NCBI GenBank assembly: GCA_024640835.1
Contig: JAHEEH010000137.1
Location: 1-5,984 of the forward strand
DNA: 5,984 nt
Direction of reading: 5' to 3'
Source of the DNA: Bacteroidota bacterium
GTDB lineage: Bacteria; Bacteroidota; Rhodothermia; Rhodothermales; UBA10348
Made by a program: the position numbers and the translations under genes. Each line of letters starts with the position of its first letter. The stretch's first letter is position 1. The notes beneath the pieces are model-generated. The model was not told the origin of the DNA. It made no database searches and worked only from the letters and a program-made list of their open reading frames with translations. Positions 1 to 5,984 of this stretch are shown one piece after another.

Positions 1-882
1 GCCGTTCGACGGGCCCGGGTTCGAAGCATCATCCACCAGGACCAGCGGAACCAGCTGGTCCCGGTCCTCACCGAACGGACCCAGGTAGGCCCCTGCCGAC
101 GACCGATCGGACGAGAGGCCCGAAAAAGTCGCATCGATGGTCAGCGTGCCGGCGACGTCGTCGTAGGTGACGGCGACGTCTCCCGTGGCCTGCGTCCCGA
201 CCGGCACGGTGAGATGAATCGGACTCAGCGTACCGGCATAAACCTCCGTATTCAGCACCGTGAGGGTCGTCTCCGACACCGAAATCAACTTTCCGTCGGA
301 CGCGGACACCTTGAGGGAGTACGTTCCCGCCTGGCTGTAGTTGGGCGTCCAGCGCAGCTCGCCCGTGGTGCGGCTCACCGACGCGCCCTCGGGGCCGTCA
401 ATCAAGCGATACGAGACGGACTCGCCCTCCACATCCACGGCCGAATACCGGAACACGAAGTCCTCACCCTCGCGAACGCGGGCCGCACGCGGCTCGGCGA
501 GTATCCTGGGCGGATCGTCCACCGGGGTCACGGAAATGCGAACCGTGGCCGGCGCCGACGCCGCCTTGCCATCCACGGCCCGGTAGGTGAACCGGTCCGT
601 GCCGGAATAGTCACGGTGCGGAACGTAGGTGGCGAGCGATCCGCTGACCATGACGGTGCCATGCCGCGGCGGCGTCACGATCTCCACGGTGATCCGGTCT
701 CCGTCCGGATCCGTCGCCGGCAACGAGATCGTCGCCCGCGCATCCTCGAGAAGCGCCCTCGCGGTCTCCGCCGCTACGGGCGCCCGGTTCGTGTCCGGCC
801 GATCCACGGACTGCGCCCCCGCGGTGAACAATACCGGAGCGGACAGGATCAGCAGAAAAAGTGCGTAGCAGACTCTCTTCAT
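1..882 (-). CDS. Secreted Ig/cadherin-like repeat protein with CHRD-like domain (C-terminus cut by window)
   Basis: The open frame runs from ATG at 882-880 to the window edge without a stop, giving the first 294 residues. Residues 1-23 form a Sec signal peptide: KR, a hydrophobic run, and a likely AGA|QS cleavage site with no lipobox cysteine, so the protein is exported and probably not a lipoprotein. Residues about 33-122 resemble a bacterial cadherin/Ig-like domain (NRAPVA opening, ATDPDGD calcium-type motif, then YSGTDRFTYRAVDG). Residues about 125-212 resemble a putative-Ig (He_PIG) domain, with GELRWTPNYSQAGTYSLKVS as its hallmark. From about 213 the sequence looks like the start of a CHRD domain (ATG...V.YDD.AGTLTI.ATFSGLSS...LGPFGE). 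Such proteins are usually surface or secreted adhesive or structural proteins; the exact role is unknown. The missing C-terminus could carry a sorting signal such as a type IX secretion domain. It lies 98 bp after the phosphoesterase gene, so it may have its own promoter. Confidence 0.85.
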   Translation of the reverse strand, partial: MKRVCYALFLLILSAPVLFTAGAQSVDRPDTNRAPVAAETARALLEDARATISLPATDPDGDRITVEIVTPPRHGTVMVSGSLATYVPHRDYSGTDRFTYRAVDGKAASAPATVRISVTPVDDPPRILAEPRAARVREGEDFVFRYSAVDVEGESVSYRLIDGPEGASVSRTTGELRWTPNYSQAGTYSLKVSASDGKLISVSETTLTVLNTEVYAGTLSPIHLTVPVGTQATGDVAVTYDDVAGTLTIDATFSGLSSDRSSAGAYLGPFGEDRDQLVPLVLVDDASNPGPSNG

Positions 883-883
883 G

Positions 884-915
884 CCGTATCGCCGGATTCG
901 TTGGACAAGATACGG
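884..915 (-). repeat. 7-bp inverted repeat in the leader of the secreted-protein gene
   Basis: CCGTATC (884-890) and GATACGG (909-915) are perfect inverted repeats separated by 18 nt. The near arm ends one base before the ATG at 882. In the minus-strand transcript this could be a leader hairpin abutting the start codon, or in DNA a protein-binding dyad. The far arm overlaps TATCTTG, a poor match to the TAnnTTTG element of Bacteroidota promoters. The function is inferred only. Confidence 0.3.
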
Positions 916-980
916 ATTGTGTAGCCCAAATGAAGGGATCCCATACATTTGGACACCCGGCGAGCCGCCCCGGGTTCCTT

Positions 981-1808
981 TCACACCGTGGCCGACGCCG
1001 CACCCCGGGAAAAGGACGTCTCCATCTCTGCACGGAAGCTGCCCGCGTCCGGATCGAAGAGCCGTTCCTCGACCCGGAACGATTCCGCCTCGACGGTCAC
1101 CACGTTGTAGAAATTGGACTTCCTGTGCTGGCGCCTCCCCCGACTGCTCGTCGCCGTGCCCGCACTCGCGATGACCAGCCGGTGATCGGCAGGTACGATC
1201 TCGATGGGCTCGATGTGCGAGATGTGCAGGTGACCGCACAGGACCAGGTCGACGCCGCACGCCACGGCGGCATCCAGCGTATCCTCGGCGTTCCGGGCCA
1301 CGTCGTGCGGGCCGAGGGCGCGCACGCGCGTCAGATGGTGATGCACCACCAGGATCCGGAAATCATCCTCCGGAGCCGCCTTGAAGAACTCGGTCATCCG
1401 CAGCCGGTCGGCCGGTCGGACATGCCCTCCCTTCACGGTCCATCCCGTGGCGGAGTTCAACCCGAAGACCGAAAGGCCCTCCAGGCGTACCGAGGGCGTG
1501 AGATCTTCCGTGACGTACTGCCGATACCGCCTGAGCGGGTTCAGCAGCCGTCCGGCCGGCCGCCACCAGGCGTAGACGTCATGGTTTCCCGGAACGACGA
1601 TCACGGGAGCCTCGAAGCGGGCCAGGAAATCCCGTGCCGCCGCGTACTGCCGGGGCAGCGCCCTCTGCGTCAGGTCGCCGCTCACCGCCACGAGATCGGC
1701 TCCCGATGCATGCACGTCCGCCACCAGGGCGTCCACGACGTCCGGCGCGGCGATCTTGCCGAAATGCACGTCGGAAACGTGCGCGATGCGTACGGACCCG
1801 GGCTTCAT
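981..1808 (-). CDS. Calcineurin-like metallophosphoesterase (CpdA/class III phosphodiesterase-like)
   Basis: This 275-residue protein shows the full dinuclear-metal phosphoesterase signature: DxH (D13, H15 in HVSDVHFG), GD (D45 in VSGDLT), GNHD (N75-H76-D77 in VPGNHD), a HHHL histidine cluster (156-158) and GHLH (H193, H195). The order, spacing and length fit the calcineurin-like superfamily that includes CpdA cyclic-nucleotide phosphodiesterases. The sequence alone cannot fix the substrate, which could be cAMP, another phosphodiester or a phospholipid headgroup. No signal peptide or membrane segment is seen, so it is expected in the cytoplasm. The ATG at 1808 directly precedes the first metal motif, and translation ends at TGA 983-981. 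The start lies 13 bp beyond the pdhC stop, which argues for co-transcription and perhaps translational coupling with the pyruvate dehydrogenase genes. No clear Shine-Dalgarno sequence precedes it. Confidence 0.9.
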   Translation of the reverse strand: MKPGSVRIAHVSDVHFGKIAAPDVVDALVADVHASGADLVAVSGDLTQRALPRQYAAARDFLARFEAPVIVVPGNHDVYAWWRPAGRLLNPLRRYRQYVTEDLTPSVRLEGLSVFGLNSATGWTVKGGHVRPADRLRMTEFFKAAPEDDFRILVVHHHLTRVRALGPHDVARNAEDTLDAAVACGVDLVLCGHLHISHIEPIEIVPADHRLVIASAGTATSSRGRRQHRKSNFYNVVTVEAESFRVEERLFDPDAGSFRAEMETSFSRGAASATV

Positions 1809-1821
1809 CCCGAATGACCGT

Positions 1822-3093
1822 TCAAAGGAGCATGCCTACCGGCTCTTCGAGCAGCGCCTTGACCGTCGACAGGAACTGGGCCCCGGTAGCCCCATCGACG
1901 ACGCGGTGATCACACGAGAGCGTGATCTTCATACGCCTGCCCGGGACGACGGCTCCGCCCTCGACCACCGGAACGTCCCGAATGGCGCCGATGGCCAGGA
2001 TGCAGGCGTTCGGTGGATTGATGATCGCCGTGAACTCCTCGATCCCGAACATGCCCAGGTTGCTCGTGGAAAAGGTCGAGCCCAGGTAATCCTCCGGCTG
2101 AAGGTCCTTCGCCCGCGCCCTCTCGGCGAGCGCCCGCGTCTCCGTCGCGATCTCGGCCAGGCCCTTGCGATCGGCATGCCGGATGACCGGGGTGATCAGT
2201 CCCTCGTCCACGGCCACGGCGACGGCGACGTGCACGTCGGCATGACGGCGGATTTCTCCTTCCTGCTCCATCCAGGACGAGTTGACGGCGGGATGCCGGC
2301 GCAGGGCCACCGCGCAGGCCTTCGTCACGAGGTCGTTGAACGAGATCTTGGGTCCCCCCTGCGCCTCGGACCGCGCGTTCAGGATTTCGCGCGCCGCGAT
2401 GGACCGGGACATGTCGACGTCCAGCGTCAGGTAGAAATGGGGCGCCGAGAACTTGCTCTCGACCAGGCGGCGGGCGATGGTCTTGCGCATCTGGCTGATG
2501 CGGATCGCTTCGTACCCCCCTTCCGGCATCGCGGCCGGCATCGGAGCCGGAGCAGGGATCGGCTCCGCGACGGCAGGCACCGCCGGCCTCGGCGCGGCCA
2601 CCGCCGCCTCCACGTCCCGCTTCACGATCCGACCCTCCGGACCACTGCCCTCGACGGACGCGATCTCGATCCCGTGCTCCCCGGCGAGGCGCCGGGCCAG
2701 TGGTGACGCCTTCACCCTGCCGTCCTGCCGGGCCGGGATGCCCGCCTTCACGTCCGCCCCGGGCTCGTCGACCGCTTCGGTCTCGGGCTCCGCCGGAACG
2801 GCGGGCGCCGCGCGCCCTCCGGAATACCGGGCCAGGATCGCCGAAACATCCTCGCCCTGCCTGCCGAGCACGGCGATGAGTCCCCCGATCGGTACGGAAT
2901 CGCCCTCTCCGATCACTCGCTTGAGCAGCACGCCATCGTCGTAGACCTCGAGGTCCATGGTGGCCTTGTCGGTTTCCACCTGGGCGATGACGTCGCCCGC
3001 GGTCACCTTCTGGCCTTCCTCGGCCATCCAGCTCACCAGGACCCCTTCGGTCATGGTGTCACTCATCTTGGGCATTTCGACGGGGATGGCCAT
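1822..3093 (-). CDS. pdhC: Dihydrolipoamide acetyltransferase, E2 of pyruvate dehydrogenase complex
   Basis: This 423-residue E2 core subunit transfers the acetyl group from the lipoyl arm to CoA. Domains in order: one lipoyl domain (about 1-77) with the lipoylated lysine K43 in VETDKA; an acidic, Pro/Ala-rich linker; the peripheral subunit-binding domain (about 127-165, VKASPLARRLA...GPEGRIVKRDV) that docks E1 and E3; a second Ala/Pro linker (about 167-190); and the catalytic acyltransferase domain (about 195-423). The active-site motif DHRVVDG carries H396 and D400, and STSNLGMFG lies at about 342-350. A single lipoyl domain is common outside the enterobacteria, whose E2 usually has three. 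The ATG at 3093 is chosen because MAIPVEMPKMSDTMTEG is the canonical E2 N-terminus; the frame stays open upstream only by overlapping pdhB. It follows pdhB by 38 bp. PDH rather than branched-chain specificity is inferred from the MPKMSDTMTEG opening and the operon partners. Confidence 0.95.
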   Translation of the reverse strand: MAIPVEMPKMSDTMTEGVLVSWMAEEGQKVTAGDVIAQVETDKATMDLEVYDDGVLLKRVIGEGDSVPIGGLIAVLGRQGEDVSAILARYSGGRAAPAVPAEPETEAVDEPGADVKAGIPARQDGRVKASPLARRLAGEHGIEIASVEGSGPEGRIVKRDVEAAVAAPRPAVPAVAEPIPAPAPMPAAMPEGGYEAIRISQMRKTIARRLVESKFSAPHFYLTLDVDMSRSIAAREILNARSEAQGGPKISFNDLVTKACAVALRRHPAVNSSWMEQEGEIRRHADVHVAVAVAVDEGLITPVIRHADRKGLAEIATETRALAERARAKDLQPEDYLGSTFSTSNLGMFGIEEFTAIINPPNACILAIGAIRDVPVVEGGAVVPGRRMKITLSCDHRVVDGATGAQFLSTVKALLEEPVGMLL

Positions 3094-3131
3094 GGCGAGT
3101 CGCTCTCGGGAATGGGGTGCGTTCGGGAGGC

Positions 3132-4115
3132 TCAGTCCGCGTAGAGCACGCGCTTGCACGCGCGGTACGCGTCGTCCTCCTGCGGCATGTAGTAGTCGAT
3201 CAGGTTCTTGGCGTACGGAGCCGGAACGTCCTTGGCGGTCACGCGGGCCACCGGGGCGTCCAGCCAGTCGAACGCTCGATCCTGGATCTGGAACGCGATC
3301 TCGGACGAAATGCTGGCGTACGGGTTCGACTCGTCGATGATCACGCACCGGTTCGTCTTCCGGATGGATCCGACGATGGTGTCGATGTCGAGGGGTCGGA
3401 TGGTGCGCGGGTCGATGACCTCGGCGCTGATGCCCTCCTCGGCCAGCCGGTCGGCGACCCGAAGGGCAATCCAGTAACTCTTGGAATGCGCGACGATCGT
3501 CACGTCGGTCCCTTCACGGGCCACGCGCGCCTTGCCGAGGGGAATCACGTAGTCCTCGTCGTCGGAAACCTCGCCCTTCATTCCGTACATGACCTCGCTC
3601 TCCAGGAACAGCACCGGGTTGTCGTCCCGGATGGCTGCCTTCAGGAGACCCTTCGCGTCGTCAGGATTCGACGGCGCCACCACCTTCAGGCCCGGAATCG
3701 TCGCGTAGATCGACTCCGTGGAGGTGTTGTGCGTGGCGGCGAGCTGACCCGCCGCTCCGTTGGGGCCCCGGAACACGATCGGAATCGGGAACTGCCCTCC
3801 CGACATGTACCGGATCTTGGCCGCGTTGTTGATGATCTGGTCGATCGCCACGAACGAGAAGTTGAACGTCATGAACTCGACGATCGGACGAAGGCCGTTC
3901 ATGGCCGCGCCGATGCCGAGCCCGGAGAAGCCGTTCTCCGAGATGGGCGTATCGATCACGCGCCCCGGGCCGAACCGGTCGAGCATGCCCTCGCTCACCT
4001 TGTAGGCGCCGTTGTACTCGGCCACTTCCTCGCCGATGAGGAAGATGCGCTCGTCGCGCTCCATCTCCTCGACCATTGCGGCGCGGATCGCCTCGCGGAA
4101 CTGCAGTTGGGCCAT
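3132..4115 (-). CDS. pdhB: Pyruvate dehydrogenase E1 component, beta subunit
   Basis: This 327-residue protein closely follows E1-beta subunits, including human PDHB, over its whole length. Shared blocks are GEEVAEYNGAYKVSEG (28-43), DTPISENGFSGLGIGAAM (55-72), EFMTFNFSFVAIDQIINNAAK (80-100), PIVFRGPNG (112-120) and PYAKNLID (300-307). E60 in DTPISENG is expected to be the glutamate that activates the thiamine diphosphate aminopyrimidine, and H129 lies in the substrate-channel loop. With PdhA it forms the alpha2-beta2 E1 that decarboxylates pyruvate and acetylates the E2 lipoyl group in the cytoplasm. The N-terminal pyrimidine-binding half and the C-terminal transketolase-type half (from about residue 200) are both complete. 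It sits 47 bp after pdhA and 38 bp before pdhC. Acetoin or branched-chain E1-beta are homologous alternatives, but the similarity pattern favours PDH. Confidence 0.95.
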   Translation of the reverse strand: MAQLQFREAIRAAMVEEMERDERIFLIGEEVAEYNGAYKVSEGMLDRFGPGRVIDTPISENGFSGLGIGAAMNGLRPIVEFMTFNFSFVAIDQIINNAAKIRYMSGGQFPIPIVFRGPNGAAGQLAATHNTSTESIYATIPGLKVVAPSNPDDAKGLLKAAIRDDNPVLFLESEVMYGMKGEVSDDEDYVIPLGKARVAREGTDVTIVAHSKSYWIALRVADRLAEEGISAEVIDPRTIRPLDIDTIVGSIRKTNRCVIIDESNPYASISSEIAFQIQDRAFDWLDAPVARVTAKDVPAPYAKNLIDYYMPQEDDAYRACKRVLYAD

Positions 4116-4162
4116 CGGAAAAGACTCTGGTTGAATATCGATGCGGAAGGGGCCGTGCCTGC

Positions 4163-5308
4163 TCAGGCGAGGTACGGGTAGTCGTCCTCTTCGTATATGT
4201 TCTCGTAGATCGTCTCGAGATCCGGGAACGGGCTCTTCTCGGCGAAGTCGACGGAGGCCTTGACCTCGGCCTTCACGTCGTCATCGATCGCGTCGAGCCG
4301 GGCGTCGTCCGCGAGCTTGTGCTCCATGATGTAGGCCTTCATCCGGATGATCGGGTCCTGGTCCTTCTTGCGATCCAGTTCCTCCTTGGTCCGGTACTTC
4401 TGGGGATCGGACATGGAGTGACCGCGGTACCGGTACGTCCTCATCTCGAGGATAGACGGCTGGCCGCTGCGGGCCATCGCGGCGTGATCCTGCACGGCCT
4501 TGGTGACCGCGAACACGTCCATTCCGTTGACGAGCGAGGCGGGCATGTCGTAGCCCACCGCATGCTTCGTGAACTCCGTCTCGGCGAACGCGCGATGCAC
4601 CGACGTCCCCATCGCGTACTGGTTGTTCTCGACGACGAGGATGGCGGGCAGCTCGTACAGGGCCGCGAGGTTGGAGGCCTCGTGAACCGCTCCCTGCCCC
4701 GCGGCGCCGTCACCATAGAAGCCCATGCAGACACCGCCGTCCTTCTTGTACTTGTGTGCGAACGCGATGCCCACGGCCAGCGGGACGTGGGCACCCACTA
4801 TGCCGTGCCCACCGAACAGTCGCTTCTCCCTCGAGAAGAAGTGCATCGAGCCGCCCTTGCCCCTCGAGCAGCCGCCGATGCGTCCGAACATCTCCGCCAT
4901 GCACTCATTGGCCGACATGCCCAGGGCGAGACCCAGACCATGGTCGCGATACGCCGTGATCACGGAGTCCTTTCCGAGCGTGAGCGCCGTGGCGGTACCG
5001 GTCGAGATGGCCTCCTGCCCGATGTACAGGTGCAGAAATCCGGCGATCTTCTGCTTGCCGTACATCTGCGCCGCCCGCTCCTCGAAGCGGCGCTGCAGCA
5101 GCATGTTGCGGTACATGGACAGGACGTCGTCGGACGCGAGGCCGAGCTCCTCGTGACCGAAGCGCCCCGCGGCATAGACATTGAAGGTCATGTCGAGCCG
5201 GATCGGCTCTTCGGGGAAGTCCTCAGGCACGATTCCCGCAACATCCTGACCCGGGTTCGGGTCGGTGGGGCGCCTGGTGGACCGCTTGCTCTTCGTCGGG
5301 CTCGCCAT
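4163..5308 (-). CDS. pdhA: Pyruvate dehydrogenase E1 component, alpha subunit
   Basis: From the ATG at 5308 the protein has 381 residues and carries the thiamine-diphosphate motif GDGAAGQGAVHEASN...VVENN (G199-D200-G201 to N228-N229). Other marks of E1-alpha are FLHLYIGQEA (91-100), YRDHG (120-124), GGHGIVGAH (166-174) and the phosphorylation-loop block YRYRGHSMSDPQKYRTKEE (about 292-310). Serines 298 and 300 in that loop are conserved, while the second serine site of mammalian E1-alpha is a lysine here. E1 catalyses the rate-limiting decarboxylation of pyruvate with PdhB. About 55 residues precede the conserved core (LASDDVLSMYRNMLLQRRFEE), a basic then acidic extension longer than in many bacterial E1-alpha proteins. 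A TTG at 5368 would add 20 residues, but the ATG is preferred. It is the first gene of the pdh operon. Confidence 0.95.
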   Translation of the reverse strand: MASPTKSKRSTRRPTDPNPGQDVAGIVPEDFPEEPIRLDMTFNVYAAGRFGHEELGLASDDVLSMYRNMLLQRRFEERAAQMYGKQKIAGFLHLYIGQEAISTGTATALTLGKDSVITAYRDHGLGLALGMSANECMAEMFGRIGGCSRGKGGSMHFFSREKRLFGGHGIVGAHVPLAVGIAFAHKYKKDGGVCMGFYGDGAAGQGAVHEASNLAALYELPAILVVENNQYAMGTSVHRAFAETEFTKHAVGYDMPASLVNGMDVFAVTKAVQDHAAMARSGQPSILEMRTYRYRGHSMSDPQKYRTKEELDRKKDQDPIIRMKAYIMEHKLADDARLDAIDDDVKAEVKASVDFAEKSPFPDLETIYENIYEEDDYPYLA

Positions 5309-5384
5309 GATGTGTCCGGGGGTGAGTTCTGGTTCTGTCGGGCCGGGCCGTGCGTCGAGTCCGCACAAGCCGACAGGGGGCGAT

Positions 5385-5405
5385 AGCTTTATAAAATACG
5401 CCGAA
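5385..5405 (-). promoter_or_regulatory. AT-rich patch, possible pdhA promoter -10 region
   Basis: The run TTTATAAAATA (5388-5398) stands out as AT-rich in otherwise GC-rich DNA. On the minus strand it reads TATTTTATAAA, which offers a -10-like hexamer about 80 bp before the pdhA ATG. No good TTGACA or TTG upstream element is seen at the usual spacing, so the exact promoter is uncertain. Confidence 0.3.
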
Positions 5406-5440
5406 TTGACGGTGTTTGCCTAGTTTGACCGCATCTTTAC

Positions 5441-5458
5441 ACCGGAAGCGTTTCCGGT
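5441..5458. promoter_or_regulatory. 18-bp palindrome, candidate LacI-family operator
   Basis: The sequence ACCGGAAGCGTTTCCGGT has perfect 7-bp arms (ACCGGAA and TTCCGGT) around GCGT, with a central CG and the AAnCGnTT core that LacI-family regulators commonly bind. It lies about 133 bp before the pdhA ATG and 73 bp before the glycosyltransferase GTG, so it could control either or both. No regulator gene lies in the window, and the assignment rests on pattern only. Confidence 0.4.
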
Positions 5459-5496
5459 CCGGCATCCCGGCCGCCACGGGAACCCCGCGCCCGACG

Positions 5497-5504
5497 TACC
5501 TTTG
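5497..5504 (+). promoter_or_regulatory. TAnnTTTG (-7) element before the glycosyltransferase
   Basis: TACCTTTG matches exactly the -7 consensus of the primary sigma factor of Bacteroidota and relatives. It ends 27 bp before the GTG start, so the leader would be about 20 nt. No TTG (-33) element is found at the expected distance upstream. If real, it rules out the in-frame TTG at 5502 as the start codon. Confidence 0.45.
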
Positions 5505-5531
5505 CACCGCTTTCCGACTGCACGTGCTACC

Positions 5532-5984
5532 GTGGCGCTCCCGAACACCGTCGTCATCATTCCCACCTACAACGAGGCGGCCAACATCGCCTCCGCGCTC
5601 GCCCAGGTGCTGGCGATCGACCCCGCCCTATCCGTGCTCGTGGTGGACGACGCGTCGTCGGACGGCACGCCCGACCTGGTGCGCGATGCGGCCGGTCGGT
5701 TTCCCGGGCGCGTGGACCTGCTGCAGAGGCCCGGAAAGCTGGGGCTCGGTACCGCCTACCTCGCGGGCTTCCGCCGCGCCCTGGACCGGGAATTCGAACT
5801 GTTCTGCGAAATGGATGCCGACCTTTCCCACCAGCCGTCCGATCTCCCGGCCCTCATCCGGGCAGTGGCTTCCGGCAAGGCGGACCTCGCAGTCGGGTCG
5901 CGGTACCTGGACGGAGTGCGGGTCATCAACTGGCCCCTTTCGCGACTCTTCCTGTCGTACGGGGCGGGGATCTACACGAGGATG
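5532..5984 (+). CDS. Polyprenol (dolichol) monophosphomannose synthase-like GT2 glycosyltransferase (C-terminus cut by window)
   Basis: The frame is open from GTG at 5532 to the window end, giving 151 residues of a protein that is usually about 240-250 long. It carries the GT-A family 2 features of dolichol-phosphate mannose synthases: VVIIPTYNEAANI (7-19), VVDDASSDGT (37-46), GKLGLGTAYLAGF (68-80), the metal-binding EMDADLSH (93-100, D95 and D97), VGSRYLDG (121-128) and INWPLSRLFLSYGAG (132-146). Members transfer mannose, or sometimes another sugar, from a nucleotide sugar to a polyprenyl phosphate at the inner membrane face, supplying lipid-linked sugar for glycan or protein glycosylation. 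Some homologues have a C-terminal membrane domain, which cannot be judged here. The start is GTG because no in-frame ATG precedes the first strand and a promoter-like element lies just upstream. It is transcribed divergently from pdhA. Confidence 0.88.
   Translation, partial: MALPNTVVIIPTYNEAANIASALAQVLAIDPALSVLVVDDASSDGTPDLVRDAAGRFPGRVDLLQRPGKLGLGTAYLAGFRRALDREFELFCEMDADLSHQPSDLPALIRAVASGKADLAVGSRYLDGVRVINWPLSRLFLSYGAGIYTRM

Larger units (their letters stand above)
981..5308 (-). other. Probable operon: pdhA-pdhB-pdhC-metallophosphoesterase
   Basis: Four same-strand genes are separated by gaps of 47, 38 and 13 bp with no terminator-like hairpin plus T-run between them. Transcription most likely starts in the divergent region upstream of pdhA. 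The E3 subunit gene is absent, so E3 must be encoded elsewhere or shared with other complexes. Downstream, no convincing intrinsic terminator separates the phosphoesterase from the secreted-protein gene. Confidence 0.7.

Noticed and set aside
944..951. TACATTTG, an exact TAnnTTTG match on the plus strand
   Set aside because: It points into the antisense strand of the phosphoesterase with no plus-strand gene downstream, and the nearest TTG is 24 bp upstream, longer than the usual spacing. Probably chance.
955..975. GC-rich hairpin (ACCCGG/CCGGGT) just after the phosphoesterase stop as an intrinsic terminator
   Set aside because: The stem is only 6 bp with a 9-nt loop, and no T-run follows on the minus strand, so it does not meet the usual criteria.
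1756..2706. Plus-strand open frame opposite pdhC, and similar long frames at 861-1817 and 3117-4181
   Set aside because: All lie antisense to confident genes and show the low-complexity Arg/His-rich composition of GC-driven shadow frames.
3094..3348. Upstream extension of the E2 frame by 85 codons
   Set aside because: It would overlap the 3' end of pdhB by over 200 bp and has no family similarity; the canonical E2 N-terminus begins at the ATG at 3093.
1822..5308. Acetoin or branched-chain 2-oxo acid dehydrogenase instead of PDH
   Set aside because: These are homologous, but the E1-beta blocks, the E1-alpha GHSMSDP loop and the E2 MPKMSDTMTEG opening match PDH best. Substrate still needs a biochemical test.
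5309..5368. TTG start adding 20 residues to PdhA
   Set aside because: The added residues are Pro/Gly-rich with no similarity to E1-alpha that I can see, and the ATG at 5308 gives a more typical N-terminus. It is not fully excluded.
4076..5386. Long plus-strand open frame of 436 codons opposite pdhA
   Set aside because: It is antisense to a gene with unmistakable E1-alpha motifs. Its translation is rich in Arg, His, Val and Gly, as expected for the mirror frame of GC-rich coding DNA, and it has no recognisable domain.

Overview
The window is GC-rich bacterial DNA with five genes on the minus strand and one divergent gene on the plus strand. The only stretch over about 200 bp without a gene is the divergent intergenic region at 5309-5531. 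No RNA gene, insertion sequence, CRISPR array or phage-like segment is visible. The most likely source is a high-GC relative of the Bacteroidota (Rhodothermota/Balneolota type). This rests on an exact TAnnTTTG promoter element (TACCTTTG) just before the plus-strand gene, the general lack of good Shine-Dalgarno sequences before starts, and a secreted Ig-like/CHRD-type protein typical of such genomes. It is inference, not proof.

Minus strand, in transcription order: pdhA (5308-4163), pdhB (4115-3132) and pdhC (3093-1822) encode the E1-alpha, E1-beta and E2 subunits of a 2-oxo acid dehydrogenase complex, most probably pyruvate dehydrogenase. A cytoplasmic calcineurin-like metallophosphoesterase (1808-981) begins only 13 bp after pdhC. 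The gaps between these four genes are 47, 38 and 13 bp, so they read as one transcription unit. E3 (dihydrolipoamide dehydrogenase) is not in the window. After a further 97 bp gap a secreted multidomain protein begins (882 to the window edge). It has a signal peptide, two Ig/cadherin-like domains and the start of a CHRD-like domain, and is cut off by the window.

Plus strand: a dolichol-phosphate-mannose-synthase-like family 2 glycosyltransferase starts with GTG at 5532 and runs off the right edge. The divergent intergenic region holds an AT-rich patch likely to belong to the pdhA promoter, an 18-bp near-perfect palindrome with a central CG that looks like a LacI-family operator, and the TACCTTTG element.

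Taken together, the operon converts pyruvate to acetyl-CoA: E1 (PdhA/PdhB) decarboxylates pyruvate on thiamine diphosphate, and E2 (PdhC) passes the acetyl group to CoA through its lipoyl arm. The flanking genes look like ordinary housekeeping or surface functions. I see no convincing novel multi-gene system; the points worth a second look are the candidate operator, the phosphoesterase tied to the PDH operon, and the truncated CHRD-like protein.
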